Shown: one piece after another, positions 57,201 through 64,000 of the stretch
How positions within the stretch are numbered: position 1 is the first letter of the stretch
Layout of the letters: each line of letters begins with the position of its first letter
Assembly (NCBI GenBank): GCA_041392665.1
Contig: JAWKLQ010000031.1
Span: forward strand, 62,001-126,000
Direction of reading: 5' to 3'
Origin: Flavilitoribacter sp020436695
Lineage (GTDB): Bacteria; Bacteroidota; Bacteroidia; Chitinophagales; Saprospiraceae
Length of the DNA stretch: 64,000 bases
Notes under the pieces: model-generated
What the model was told of the DNA's origin: nothing
The model's database searches: none
What the model saw: the letters and a program-made list of their open reading frames with translations, nothing else
Position numbers and translations under genes: made by a program

Positions 57201-57651
57201 TACACTCATAATAGGAAAAGAAGGGGATCTTCTCGTGCGGCGTAAATTGATTACTCGTCGCATCGAAGGAAAACCAGGTCAGATACAGATCCGGTTCCGA
57301 ACCGCCGAAATATAGGAGATCATCAAGCCCATCTCCATCAAGGTCGGCTCGCTCCAAAACCTGGTAATATAAAGGCAGCTTATCCTCTTCCGGTAAGTTA
57401 AATTCATGCGCTTCCCAACCTTTTCCTTCTTCCAGTCGGTTGATGTAATAGTTTACCACATGATCGTTCCTCGTTACCATATCCAGATCCTTATCACCAT
57501 CCAGGTCATAAATGACAGCATTGAAGGAAAAGGGCGGATCGAAATCAATGTGTTGTGGTGCTGCAAACTGAGCCGGCAAGGAAACTGCGGCAAAAAGCAC
57601 AAAAACAATAGTAAATAGGCTGTTTTTAACAGAAACAATAACTGGTTTCAT
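54268..57651 (-). CDS. FG-GAP repeat surface protein with T9SS sorting domain
   Basis: A large exported protein, about 1,127 residues from the ATG at 57651 (the frame also has starts at 57657 and 57684). Signal peptide residues 1-28 (NSLFTIVFVLFAAVSLPAQ). The first 400 residues hold FG-GAP/VCBS-type repeats with calcium loops (DLDGDKDLDMV, DLDGDGLDDLLYFG, DWDGDGDIDLL, DFDKDGLPDIYVG), then an SdrD-like B module (GVAYLDYNGNGQRDANEVLL), a DUF11-type region, and about six tandem modules of roughly 50 residues with a Cys near the start and GCDS near the end (ICEGETFQFDGQEL, SNLGCDSTVTLNISVLP). The C-terminus is a T9SS sorting domain (SLYPNPARNLLKIRL, WPNGIYFLHL). Surface-attached; adhesion is the inference. 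Confidence 0.87.
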   Translation of the reverse strand: MKPVIVSVKNSLFTIVFVLFAAVSLPAQFAAPQHIDFDPPFSFNAVIYDLDGDKDLDMVTRNDHVVNYYINRLEEGKGWEAHEFNLPEEDKLPLYYQVLERADLDGDGLDDLLYFGGSEPDLYLTWFSFDATSNQFTPHEKIPFFSYYECTDRIYIYPLDWDGDGDIDLLFNRGWQPFIAINSDGNGTLSLNTEINELGCHSLEDVRDFDKDGLPDIYVGVEGPVAPGVYRNQGDATFSLWNPITIDENIKGKAHFINDSITYHLNRYTSDQTYITGQIVENELVFRAAIPAEGSALFHDFDKDGTDEKIRYFYTNYPEPQQFEYSAYNAENFLFDKGVNTFDVQYTSIRVFDYNQDGWDDLLIENDGPIFWMENLFGLPRISGVAYLDYNGNGQRDANEVLLRNAMISSPQLAQTFYTNEKGEYTIFAEPGTYQISADIAEENIRASTTEAVTVILGNSDQLGDIDFAFEFIDQIKSLDISLINNSPRCNTDTRFNIIYKNTGTTITSGSILLQIDENTGFVSASPTPSNTTGQTISWTFSDLAPFQQDKISLTLAMPSATFINDTLVFQTTIEDDQGDAHAMDEVRVMLRCSYDPNDKQVDPPGSGPEHLTLLEEEVMEYLIRFQNTGNDTAFDVRITDELHPLLDINTFQVIDASHTYRAEIEGRMLSFFFDDILLPDSTTNLAGSQGYIQFRINAQAGIQPGDQITNEAQIYFDANAPIITNEVFNTFTDFICSDFHVEVQDYICEGETYEFGTQLLSANGVYMETFESSTGCDSMVTLILSVLPALKTTIDAQICEGETFQFDGQELDEAGTYTVNLTSNLGCDSTVTLNISVLPDIIQGQAIVLCDGESYPLGEQTLTASGTYSETFTADNGCDSTQIIELTVRNAIRTSIDAQICAGQEFEGYGETGMYLDMFTSTEGCDSLRTLILQVLPADTTVIDTTICAGNTFMDFSETGSYTLEQDDPQGCISYQIINLQVQDYKRITLDTTLCPGDSLYTYGESGIYLDTLYDQGQCGTIRTVQLNYLSSETSECVVAAYDLSETDISLYPNPARNLLKIRLKGAVPKPLMLSVLDAQGHELLHRKEILQESIELSTESWPNGIYFLHLNYAGRSAIKKVIKLE

Positions 57652-57745
57652 ATTCATCAGATTAGCACTTTCAAAGAGAAACACATAAAAGGTGTATAAT
57701 CAATTAAGATCAGTAGTCATTTGATTCCGGCTGTTAAGTATCAAT

Positions 57746-59527
57746 TCATTCCTGCGTCCGAAGCTTATCCCAGGCCTTAAACAAAAAGAATCCACCCAGG
57801 AGGGTCACGATGGTAGCAACTGCTGCCGCCCCCGTCCGCTCATAGATCCAGAAACCAACGGCGAAGAGCGCTCCGTAGACGGTGATACAACCCACAAACA
57901 TACAAAGTAACTCCAGCGGTAACTGACTCTTTACTTCCGGCATATCCACACCTTCCGCTTCGGCCTGTTGCACTATATGCGTCCAACCCGGACCGCCAGG
58001 CTGAATGTGGCGGTAAAACTTCACCAGTGTTTCCATCTTGGTCGTAGGCGTAAAATAAGCAGAAACGATCCAGACAATGGTGGTCAGTGCCGCACCGATT
58101 ATCGTCTTATGCCAGTCGGCCAGACCGGAATCGTCACCCAGACCAAAGGTCATAAACCCGGCAATGACGATCGAACTCACCATGGCAATGATCTCCGTAT
58201 AGGCGTTGATGCGCCACCAGAACCAGCGCAGGATATAGATCAGCCCGGTACCGGCTCCCAGGAGTAACAACAGATTGAAAGCCTTGGTGGCATCCTGTAA
58301 TACCAGACCCAGACCAATACCCAGGACCATAGTAAGAACGGTGATCATACGCCCCATACTTACCAGTTGTTTTTGTGTAGCGTCGGGTTTCAGAAAGCGC
58401 TGATAAAAATCGTTGACCAGATAAGAAGCTCCCAGATTCAACTGGGTGGAAATGGTAGACATAAAGGCCGCGATCAGCGAAGCAGCTACCAAACCCAACA
58501 GACCCGGCGGCAGTAGGGTCAACATGGCCGGATAAGCCACGTCATGCCCTAACTTATCGTCGGTCAGGCTGGGAAAAGCGGCTTTCAGATCGGTTAATTC
58601 CGGAAATACAACTAATGAGGCCAGCGCGATCAGGATCCAGGGCCAGGGCCGCAGGGCGTAGTGGGCGATATTGAAAAACAGGGTAGCTTTAATAGCGCCT
58701 TTTTCCGATTTGGCCGAGAACATCCGCTGGGCGATATAACCGCCGCCACCTGGTTCTGCTCCCGGATAGTAGGAGGCCCACCACTGCACAGCCAGGGGCA
58801 CCAACAGCACCGGTACCCAAACGGCCGGATTCGAGAAATCGGGCAGAATATTGATGTGCTCCCGCACTACTTCGTGGCTCAAAAGCTGACCCAAGCCACC
58901 AACTTCGGGAAGATTTACCAGATAAACGCAAGCCCAGATAGAACCGATCATTGCTATAATGAATTGCACAAAGTCGGTTATGATCACCGCTTTCAGGCCA
59001 CCGATCACACTATAAGCCAGCGTAATGGAACCGGCGATCAGCAGGGTTTGCCAGCCCGGCCAGCCTAACATGACCTGGCCGAATTTTACGGCAGCCAATG
59101 AAACGGTACCCATCACCAGTACATTGAAGACCAGCCCGAGATACAGGGCCCGGAAACCGCGTAAAAAGGCGGCGGCTTTACCACTATAACGCAATTCATA
59201 GAATTCAATATCAGTCATTACTTCGGAGCGTCGCCACAGTTTGGCAAAAACGAATACCGTGAGCATCCCCGTTAGCAGGAAAGCCCACCAGCCCCAGTTG
59301 CCGGCCACGCCGTTCTCGCGCACCAGTCCGGTAACGAGGTTAGGGGTGTCAGCGGAAAAGGTGGTCGCTACCATGGAGACCCCGAGCAGCCACCACGGCA
59401 TGCTCCTTCCGGAGAGAAAGAAATCACTGGCGCTTTTACCGGCCTGGCGGGATACCACCAAACCAACGACAAGGGAAAGGACAAAAAAAGCGCCGATGAT
59501 CGTCCAGTCTAGGTTTGTTAAGTTCAT
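57746..59527 (-). CDS. Sodium:solute symporter (SSS family)
   Basis: A second SSS-family inner-membrane transporter, 593 residues, longer than the first. The start MNLTNLDWTIIGAFFVLSL and the family stretches SGRSMPWWLLGVSMVATTFS, DIEFYELRYSGKAAAFLRGF, SVIGGLKAVIITDFVQFII and LGASYLVNDFYQRF are visible; about 14 hydrophobic segments can be counted. The segment GGGGYIAQRMFSAKSEKGA is typical of the branch related to sugar or carbohydrate transporters. Substrate unknown. No small accessory peptide precedes it here. ATG at 59527; it is divergent from mutS across 368 bases. Confidence 0.85.
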   Translation of the reverse strand: MNLTNLDWTIIGAFFVLSLVVGLVVSRQAGKSASDFFLSGRSMPWWLLGVSMVATTFSADTPNLVTGLVRENGVAGNWGWWAFLLTGMLTVFVFAKLWRRSEVMTDIEFYELRYSGKAAAFLRGFRALYLGLVFNVLVMGTVSLAAVKFGQVMLGWPGWQTLLIAGSITLAYSVIGGLKAVIITDFVQFIIAMIGSIWACVYLVNLPEVGGLGQLLSHEVVREHINILPDFSNPAVWVPVLLVPLAVQWWASYYPGAEPGGGGYIAQRMFSAKSEKGAIKATLFFNIAHYALRPWPWILIALASLVVFPELTDLKAAFPSLTDDKLGHDVAYPAMLTLLPPGLLGLVAASLIAAFMSTISTQLNLGASYLVNDFYQRFLKPDATQKQLVSMGRMITVLTMVLGIGLGLVLQDATKAFNLLLLLGAGTGLIYILRWFWWRINAYTEIIAMVSSIVIAGFMTFGLGDDSGLADWHKTIIGAALTTIVWIVSAYFTPTTKMETLVKFYRHIQPGGPGWTHIVQQAEAEGVDMPEVKSQLPLELLCMFVGCITVYGALFAVGFWIYERTGAAAVATIVTLLGGFFLFKAWDKLRTQE

Positions 59528-59553
59528 AAAGGTGTGTGTTTATTTTAGTTGGC

Positions 59554-59605
59554 AGTCGGCGGTCAACGGTCTACAGTCTATGCTTTGGACTATTGACTGC
59601 CGACT
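59554..59605. repeat. Imperfect 18-bp hairpin upstream of the symporter gene
   Basis: AGTCGGCGGTCAACGGTC on the left pairs with GACTATTGACTGCCGACT on the right apart from about three positions. It belongs to the low-complexity intergenic hairpins of this genome. Confidence 0.5.
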
Positions 59606-59674
59606 ATTTTATTTCAGCTAATATAGGGGAAGCATTTGAATTTCCAAGAGATTAGTAATAGACCAAAAATAACA

Positions 59675-59800
59675 TTACCAATTGATGCGGCTATTTTGTA
59701 GCCTGGCTTCGTTACTTCATCAGTCGCGTAGCGAAGGCTATGCTCCTTCTTCGTGCCTCCCCAGGCCGCAAAATAGCTCACCTGAATTGGCAACCTTATT
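59675..59800. repeat. Imperfect 125-base inverted repeat
   Basis: TTACCAATTGATGCGGCTATTTTG on the left is answered by CGCAAAATAGCTC and AATTGGCAA on the right. The interior has the paired words TAGCGAAGGC and CCTTCTTCG. The size and terminal arms resemble a small non-autonomous repeat; only one copy is in the window. Confidence 0.45.
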
Positions 59801-59858
59801 TATGTCCCATTACTTAAAAAAACACCCGGCCTAATTCGTGCGATTAATACGTACCCCA

Positions 59859-59866
59859 TATCTTTG
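59859..59866 (+). promoter_or_regulatory. Bacteroidota -7 promoter box before mutS
   Basis: TATCTTTG matches the TAnnTTTG consensus, 29 bases before the mutS ATG. A TTCG lies about 20 bases upstream, a weak -33 element. Confidence 0.5.
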
Positions 59867-59895
59867 CCTACTACTACGTTGAATCAAACCGAGCT

Positions 59896-62556
59896 ATGGC
59901 CAGGAAGAGTGGAAAGACAGCGACTCCCAAGAAGGTGACCCCCTTAATGCAGCAATACTTTAAGGTAAAGAACAAATACCCGGACGCGATCCTGTTGTTC
60001 CGGGTAGGTGATTTTTATGAAACCTTCGGAGAAGATGCCGTGAAAGCTTCCCAGGTGTTGGGCATCGTGCTGACCAGCCGTAATAACGGAGGGAGCGACA
60101 TTGAGTTGGCCGGTTTCCCTCATCACTCCATGGATCTCTATCTGCCTCGCCTGGTGAAGGCCGGTTTCCGGGTGGCCATCTGTGAACAGTTGGAAAAACC
60201 ATCCCCACAAAAAAAGATCGTCAAGCGCGGGGTAACGGAAGTAGTGACCCCAGGCATTGCCATGGATGACAAACTGCTCGATCACAAGCAGAACAACTAC
60301 CTGGCAGCAGTGTCCTTTGGTCGCAATGAACTGTATGGACTGGCCTTTCTCGATATTTCCACCGGTGAATTTCTGGTCTGCGAAGGCAATCGCGAATACG
60401 CGGATAAATTATTGCAGAGTTTCCGTCCCGCGGAAGTGCTTTTTTCCAAGGATCGCAAGAAGGCTTTCGAAAAAGATTTCGGAGATAAATTCAACCACTT
60501 CCTGCTGGATGAATGGATCTTCACCGAAGATTATGCGCGGGAAAAACTCCTGGAGCACTTTGCTGTCAGCAGTCTGAAGGGGTTTGGTGTGGAAGAACTG
60601 CAACTGGCTCAGATCGCTGCCGGAACAGTACTGCATTATCTGGCCACTACGGAAAATAAAAAAATAGCCCACATCAGCACTATTGGCCGGATACAGGCCG
60701 ATCGCTATGTCTGGCTGGATCGTTTTACCATTCGCAACCTGGAATTGATCTACTCCCCACACGACAGTGGTGTACCGCTGATCAAAGTGCTGGATCGCAC
60801 AGTGACGGCCATGGGAGCCCGCCTGTTGAAGAAGTGGGTCGTACTACCGCTGCGCAACCGGGCGGATGTGGAACAAAGACACGATGTAGTGGATCATTTT
60901 CTGCTGCATCCGGAGTTGGAAAGAGAGTTGAGCGATGAACTCAGGCAATTGGGAGATCTGGAGCGATTGGTGGCCAAAGTGCCGATGGGAAAGATCAACC
61001 CACGCGAGATCGTCCAATTGAAAAAAGCACTGTCGGTGCTGGAACCGATTAAAAACCAACTGGAAGATACCGGGCATGAATATCTGACTAAAATGGCTCA
61101 GGGACTCCAGCTTTGCCCCGAATTGCGCAATCGCATCGATCAGTCGGTTATCGAAGATCCCCCCGTCAATCTAACCAAAGGAGGGGTGATCGCCGACGGT
61201 TTTCATGAGGAACTGGATGAATTGCGGGGACTCATTCGCAACAGCAAAGATCATTTGCAAAAGATTCAGGATGACGAAGTAGCACGTACCGGGATCAGCA
61301 GCCTGAAGATCGGATTCAACAACGTTTTCGGTTACTATCTGGAAGTTACCAACAAATATAAGAACTCGGTCCCACCGGAGTGGACCCGCAAGCAGACCCT
61401 GACCAATGGGGAACGTTTCATCACCGACGAATTAAAGAGACTGGAGGCCAAAATACTGGGCGCCGAGGAACGCAGCCTGGAACTGGAAGAAAAGTTGTAC
61501 GAGGAACTGGTCATCTACCTGCTCGATTTTATCCGGCCCATCCAGCATAATGCGATGCTGATGGCCCGGGTAGACTGCTTGTTGTCTTTTGCTAAAGTAG
61601 CCAGAAAATATCAGTACCATCGTCCGGAAATGGATGATTCGCTAGTGCTGGATATTAAGGAAGGCCGCCACCCGGTGATCGAGCAGATGATGCCTATTGG
61701 AGAGAGCTACGTACCCAATGATGTTTTTCTGGATAATGAAACCCAGCAGGTGCTCATGATCACCGGTCCGAATATGGCCGGTAAATCGGCTTTACTGCGT
61801 CAAACCGCACTGATCAGCCTGATGGCCCAGATGGGATCATTTGTGCCGGCAAAGTCTGCCCGTTTGGGAATGGTTGACAAAGTGTTTACTAGGGTAGGGG
61901 CCTCGGACAATATTTCTTCCGGAGAGTCGACCTTTATGGTGGAGATGAATGAGACGGCCAGTATTATGAATAATATTTCCGATCGCAGCCTGATCCTGCT
62001 GGATGAGATCGGACGTGGTACCAGCACTTATGATGGTATATCCATTGCCTGGTCGATTGCAGAATATCTGCACAACAATCCGGAATGCCGGCCCAAAACG
62101 CTGTTTGCTACCCACTACCACGAATTGAATGAGCTGGCCAATAAATTCCCCCGGATCAGGAATTTCCACATCGCTACGCGGGAAGTAGGGCATAAGGTGA
62201 TCTTTTTGCGCAAACTCACCCCCGGCGGTTCAGAGCATAGTTTCGGTATCCATGTAGCGAGCATGGCCGGGATGCCACGCAGCATTGTGGAACGGGCCGC
62301 ACACATCCTTTCGCAACTGGAGCAGAAATCCATTGAGAACGGTATGGAAACGCCGGATGGGGTGAAGGCGGAGCGGGCTGATACCCGGAATCTTGCCGCC
62401 GCCGATGCCTACCAGCTGAGTATTTTTGAAACTGTCGATCCCACTGCAGGGAAATTGAAAGAAGCCATCCAGGGCCTGGACCTCAACCGGATGACACCGA
62501 TCGACTGTATGATGAAATTAAATGAACTGATCCATATCCTCGAAGAGGAAAAATAA
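59896..62556 (+). CDS. mutS: DNA mismatch repair protein MutS
   Basis: The mismatch-recognition ATPase, 886 residues. The mismatch-binding motif is Phe40-Tyr41-Glu42 in VGDFYETFGEDA; the connector, core (about 260-560) and clamp domains follow, with SSLKIGFNNVFGYYLEVT typical of the lever region. The ATPase domain has Walker A GPNMAGKS (about 624-631; many homologues have GPNMGGKST), EMNETASIMNN, the Walker B ILLDEIGRGTSTYDG and TLFATHYHEL. The tail LNRMTPIDCMMKLNELIHIL is the usual MutS end that meets the clamp and MutL. It is followed after 16 bases by dapB on the same strand, so they are probably one transcript. ATG at 59896. Confidence 0.95.
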   Translation: MARKSGKTATPKKVTPLMQQYFKVKNKYPDAILLFRVGDFYETFGEDAVKASQVLGIVLTSRNNGGSDIELAGFPHHSMDLYLPRLVKAGFRVAICEQLEKPSPQKKIVKRGVTEVVTPGIAMDDKLLDHKQNNYLAAVSFGRNELYGLAFLDISTGEFLVCEGNREYADKLLQSFRPAEVLFSKDRKKAFEKDFGDKFNHFLLDEWIFTEDYAREKLLEHFAVSSLKGFGVEELQLAQIAAGTVLHYLATTENKKIAHISTIGRIQADRYVWLDRFTIRNLELIYSPHDSGVPLIKVLDRTVTAMGARLLKKWVVLPLRNRADVEQRHDVVDHFLLHPELERELSDELRQLGDLERLVAKVPMGKINPREIVQLKKALSVLEPIKNQLEDTGHEYLTKMAQGLQLCPELRNRIDQSVIEDPPVNLTKGGVIADGFHEELDELRGLIRNSKDHLQKIQDDEVARTGISSLKIGFNNVFGYYLEVTNKYKNSVPPEWTRKQTLTNGERFITDELKRLEAKILGAEERSLELEEKLYEELVIYLLDFIRPIQHNAMLMARVDCLLSFAKVARKYQYHRPEMDDSLVLDIKEGRHPVIEQMMPIGESYVPNDVFLDNETQQVLMITGPNMAGKSALLRQTALISLMAQMGSFVPAKSARLGMVDKVFTRVGASDNISSGESTFMVEMNETASIMNNISDRSLILLDEIGRGTSTYDGISIAWSIAEYLHNNPECRPKTLFATHYHELNELANKFPRIRNFHIATREVGHKVIFLRKLTPGGSEHSFGIHVASMAGMPRSIVERAAHILSQLEQKSIENGMETPDGVKAERADTRNLAAADAYQLSIFETVDPTAGKLKEAIQGLDLNRMTPIDCMMKLNELIHILEEEK

Positions 62557-62572
62557 ATGATAAGCATTTGTT

Positions 62573-63304
62573 ATGGCAAAACAATCCATTAAGATCGCGC
62601 TCCTGGGTTACGGAAAAATGGGTAAGACGATCGACCGCCTGGCTACGGCTGATGGGCACGAGATCGTACTGAAGATCGATAAGGATAACCTATCCGACCT
62701 GACACCTGAGAATTTGGGTCGGGCGGATGTGGCAATTGAATTCAGCCAGCCGGATTCGGCTTTCGGCAATATCATCGCCTGTATTGAAAGTGGTGTTCCG
62801 GTAGTATCGGGTACAACCGCCTGGCTGGATCGGCTGGAAGAGGCTAAGGCTATGGTGGAAAAGCACCAGGGAGCTTTGTTCTACGCCTCTAATTACAGTG
62901 TGGGAGTGAATATTTTCTTTGCATTGAACCGTCAACTGGCCAGGATCATGAATGCACATTCTGAATACGCAGTGGACATGGTAGAAATACACCACACCCA
63001 AAAACTGGATGCACCCAGTGGTACGGCTATCACCCTGGCGGAAGGGCTGATCGGCGAATTGAAAAGTAAGCGCGGTTGGGTGGAAGGCCGTGAAGCGGAA
63101 GACAATGAGATCCGGATCGTCTCCGAACGGGAAGGTATGGTGCCGGGCACACACATTGTCAATTACCGCTCTGAGGTAGATACCATTACCATCCGGCATG
63201 AAGCCCACTCACGCGAAGGATTCGCGCGCGGTGCCATCCTGGCAGCCGAATGGATCGTGGGAAAACAGGGTTTTTTCGGTATGCCGGATCTGCTTGGGTT
63301 TTGA
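62573..63304 (+). CDS. dapB: 4-hydroxy-tetrahydrodipicolinate reductase
   Basis: Reduces 4-hydroxy-tetrahydrodipicolinate with NAD(P)H in lysine and diaminopimelate synthesis, 243 residues. The nucleotide-binding motif GYGKMG (12-17) is near the N-terminus; GVPVVSGTTAW and FYASNYSVGVNIF mark the core, and the substrate site is EIHHTQKLDAPSGTA, which carries the catalytic His-His pair and Lys, followed by REGMVPGTHIVNY and HEAHSREGFARGA. All key residues are present. It starts 16 bases after mutS, ATG at 62573. Confidence 0.93.
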   Translation: MAKQSIKIALLGYGKMGKTIDRLATADGHEIVLKIDKDNLSDLTPENLGRADVAIEFSQPDSAFGNIIACIESGVPVVSGTTAWLDRLEEAKAMVEKHQGALFYASNYSVGVNIFFALNRQLARIMNAHSEYAVDMVEIHHTQKLDAPSGTAITLAEGLIGELKSKRGWVEGREAEDNEIRIVSEREGMVPGTHIVNYRSEVDTITIRHEAHSREGFARGAILAAEWIVGKQGFFGMPDLLGF

Positions 63305-63619
63305 GTCAGGAACCCATCACATATTTTTAGACAACACCGAAAGGACCATAGCCTATTATGTGAAGGATCGTTGCCGGTTAATCAGTTGGCTAACCGGCAA
63401 CTGTTCAACCGGCAACAAACCCACTCTCAGGCTCTAAAAAACATCAGACGCTTTTTATTCTCTTTAAGATTCCGGATGATCCATTTTGGAAGTTTTCCTT
63501 CTTATTCCGCTTCCTTTCGTTCCTTTCTTACTCACTTTAAACCAAAACTCAATTCCAAAGAAATAAGTTATCTTTAAGCTGTTTAAACCCTCAACCCAAA
63601 TAAACACCACAAATCAACT
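63305..63619. other. Intergenic stretch with a hairpin after dapB
   Basis: About 315 bases. The perfect 10-bp hairpin TTGCCGGTTA / TAACCGGCAA (63371-63380 and 63391-63400), with a further CAACCGGCAA at 63406-63415, probably ends the mutS-dapB transcript. The rest is A+T-rich and should carry the promoter of the last gene. Confidence 0.45.
63371..63400. terminator. 10-bp hairpin after dapB
   Basis: Perfectly complementary 10-base arms around a 10-base loop, 66 bases after the dapB stop. There is no T-run directly behind it, so termination is inferred from its position. Confidence 0.4.
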
Positions 63620-64000
63620 ATGTACGTGCGCAATAGTAAACGCCTGTTGAGGCGGTCTCTGATCTGGATTGCCGTCCTTCTCCTGGTCTATATCAGCCTT
63701 TTATTACTGTACGGCACACTCACCGATTACCAGCCTGAAGCCCGGATTGAGTTGCAGCCGGTACAAAACAGCAATAATACGCTTATCCGGGATTCCATTC
63801 TTCGTTTTACCATCTGGAATATCGGTTTCGGCGGTTTGGGGCGCGAATCCGATTTTTTTTATGATGACGGTCATTTCTTTTTTTCCGGAGGCAAACATAC
63901 CCGTACTCCCGAAGAGCTGGTCCGGAAGAATGTAGCGGGCGTACTGGACCTGGTAGATTCGCTGCAGAGTGATTTCTACCTCTTTCAGGAAGTCGATCTG
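63620..64000 (+). CDS. Endonuclease/exonuclease/phosphatase family protein (start only, cut by window edge)
   Basis: The frame from the ATG at 63620 stays open to the window end (127 codons). The product begins MYVRNSKRLLRRSLIWIAVL with a membrane-anchor or signal segment, and continues with FTIWNIGFGGLG and FYLFQEVDL. The Asn in WNIGFGG and the Glu in QEVD are the first metal-site residues of the endonuclease/exonuclease/phosphatase fold (the DNase I, synaptojanin and sphingomyelinase superfamily). With a membrane anchor it more likely acts on lipids or phosphates than on chromosomal DNA. The C-terminal His residues cannot be seen. Confidence 0.75.
   Translation, partial: MYVRNSKRLLRRSLIWIAVLLLVYISLLLLYGTLTDYQPEARIELQPVQNSNNTLIRDSILRFTIWNIGFGGLGRESDFFYDDGHFFFSGGKHTRTPEELVRKNVAGVLDLVDSLQSDFYLFQEVDL

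Larger units (their letters stand above)
59528..59895. other. Intergenic stretch with two inverted repeats
   Basis: About 370 bases between the divergent symporter and mutS genes. It contains the hairpin at 59554-59605, the imperfect inverted repeat at 59675-59800 and the mutS promoter box at 59859. No coding frame is convincing. Confidence 0.45.

Noticed and set aside
1..64000. CRISPR array, tRNA, rRNA, integrase or insertion sequence
   Set aside because: I looked for regularly spaced repeats, cloverleaf ends and transposase motifs and saw none; short tRNA-like folds could still be missed by eye.

Overview
The window is a stretch of Bacteroidota chromosome, most likely from the Saprospiria (Lewinella/Haliscomenobacter-like); the class is inferred from gene content and no 16S gene is present. 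The signs are two proteins with a type IX secretion (T9SS) C-terminal sorting domain, SprB-type and FG-GAP/LamG surface modules, many small lipoproteins, TAnnTTTG promoter boxes before purM, smc and mutS, and short perfect hairpins between genes. Sampled lines have roughly half G+C, with clear local drops. I see no rRNA, tRNA, CRISPR array or insertion sequence.

Layout. 1-8 kb: the end of a maltokinase (TreS-Mak type); a minus-strand operon of malonyl-CoA-synthetase-like ligase, a 34-residue membrane peptide and a sodium/solute symporter; an exported dienelactone hydrolase; a GH3 beta-glucosidase cut down by internal deletions; an M23 peptidase. 8-14 kb: purM, a formylglycine-generating-enzyme-like lipoprotein, an outer-membrane-type protein, an MscS channel, and an ECF sigma factor with a small partner. 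14-20 kb: a second ECF locus, sigma / TPR anti-sigma / subtilase / TPR-CHAT protease, in which the last three genes carry many small frameshifts. 20-26 kb: small secreted proteins and a 1,300-residue T9SS surface protein. 26-36 kb: a 3,159-residue modular surface protein ending in a nuclease-like toxin domain, followed with no gap by a pentapeptide-repeat protein. 36-54 kb: purU, a SWIM-finger protein, glycogen phosphorylase, M28 and M14 peptidases, an isochorismatase-fold protein, smc, a sialidase-fold lipoprotein and an alpha/beta hydrolase. 54-64 kb: an FG-GAP T9SS protein, a second symporter, mutS-dapB, and the start of an endonuclease/exonuclease/phosphatase-family protein.

The most interesting system is the giant toxin with its putative immunity partner (26276-36277). 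Its C-terminal tip and the partner are A+T-rich compared with the G+C-rich body of the same gene, and the partner is a pentapeptide-repeat protein, a fold known to mimic DNA, beside a domain that looks like a restriction-endonuclease-fold nuclease. Second is the CHAT/subtilase/ECF locus, which joins two proteases to a transcriptional switch but is broken here, either by real decay or by local assembly error. Housekeeping genes (purM, purU, smc, mutS, dapB, glgP) are intact.
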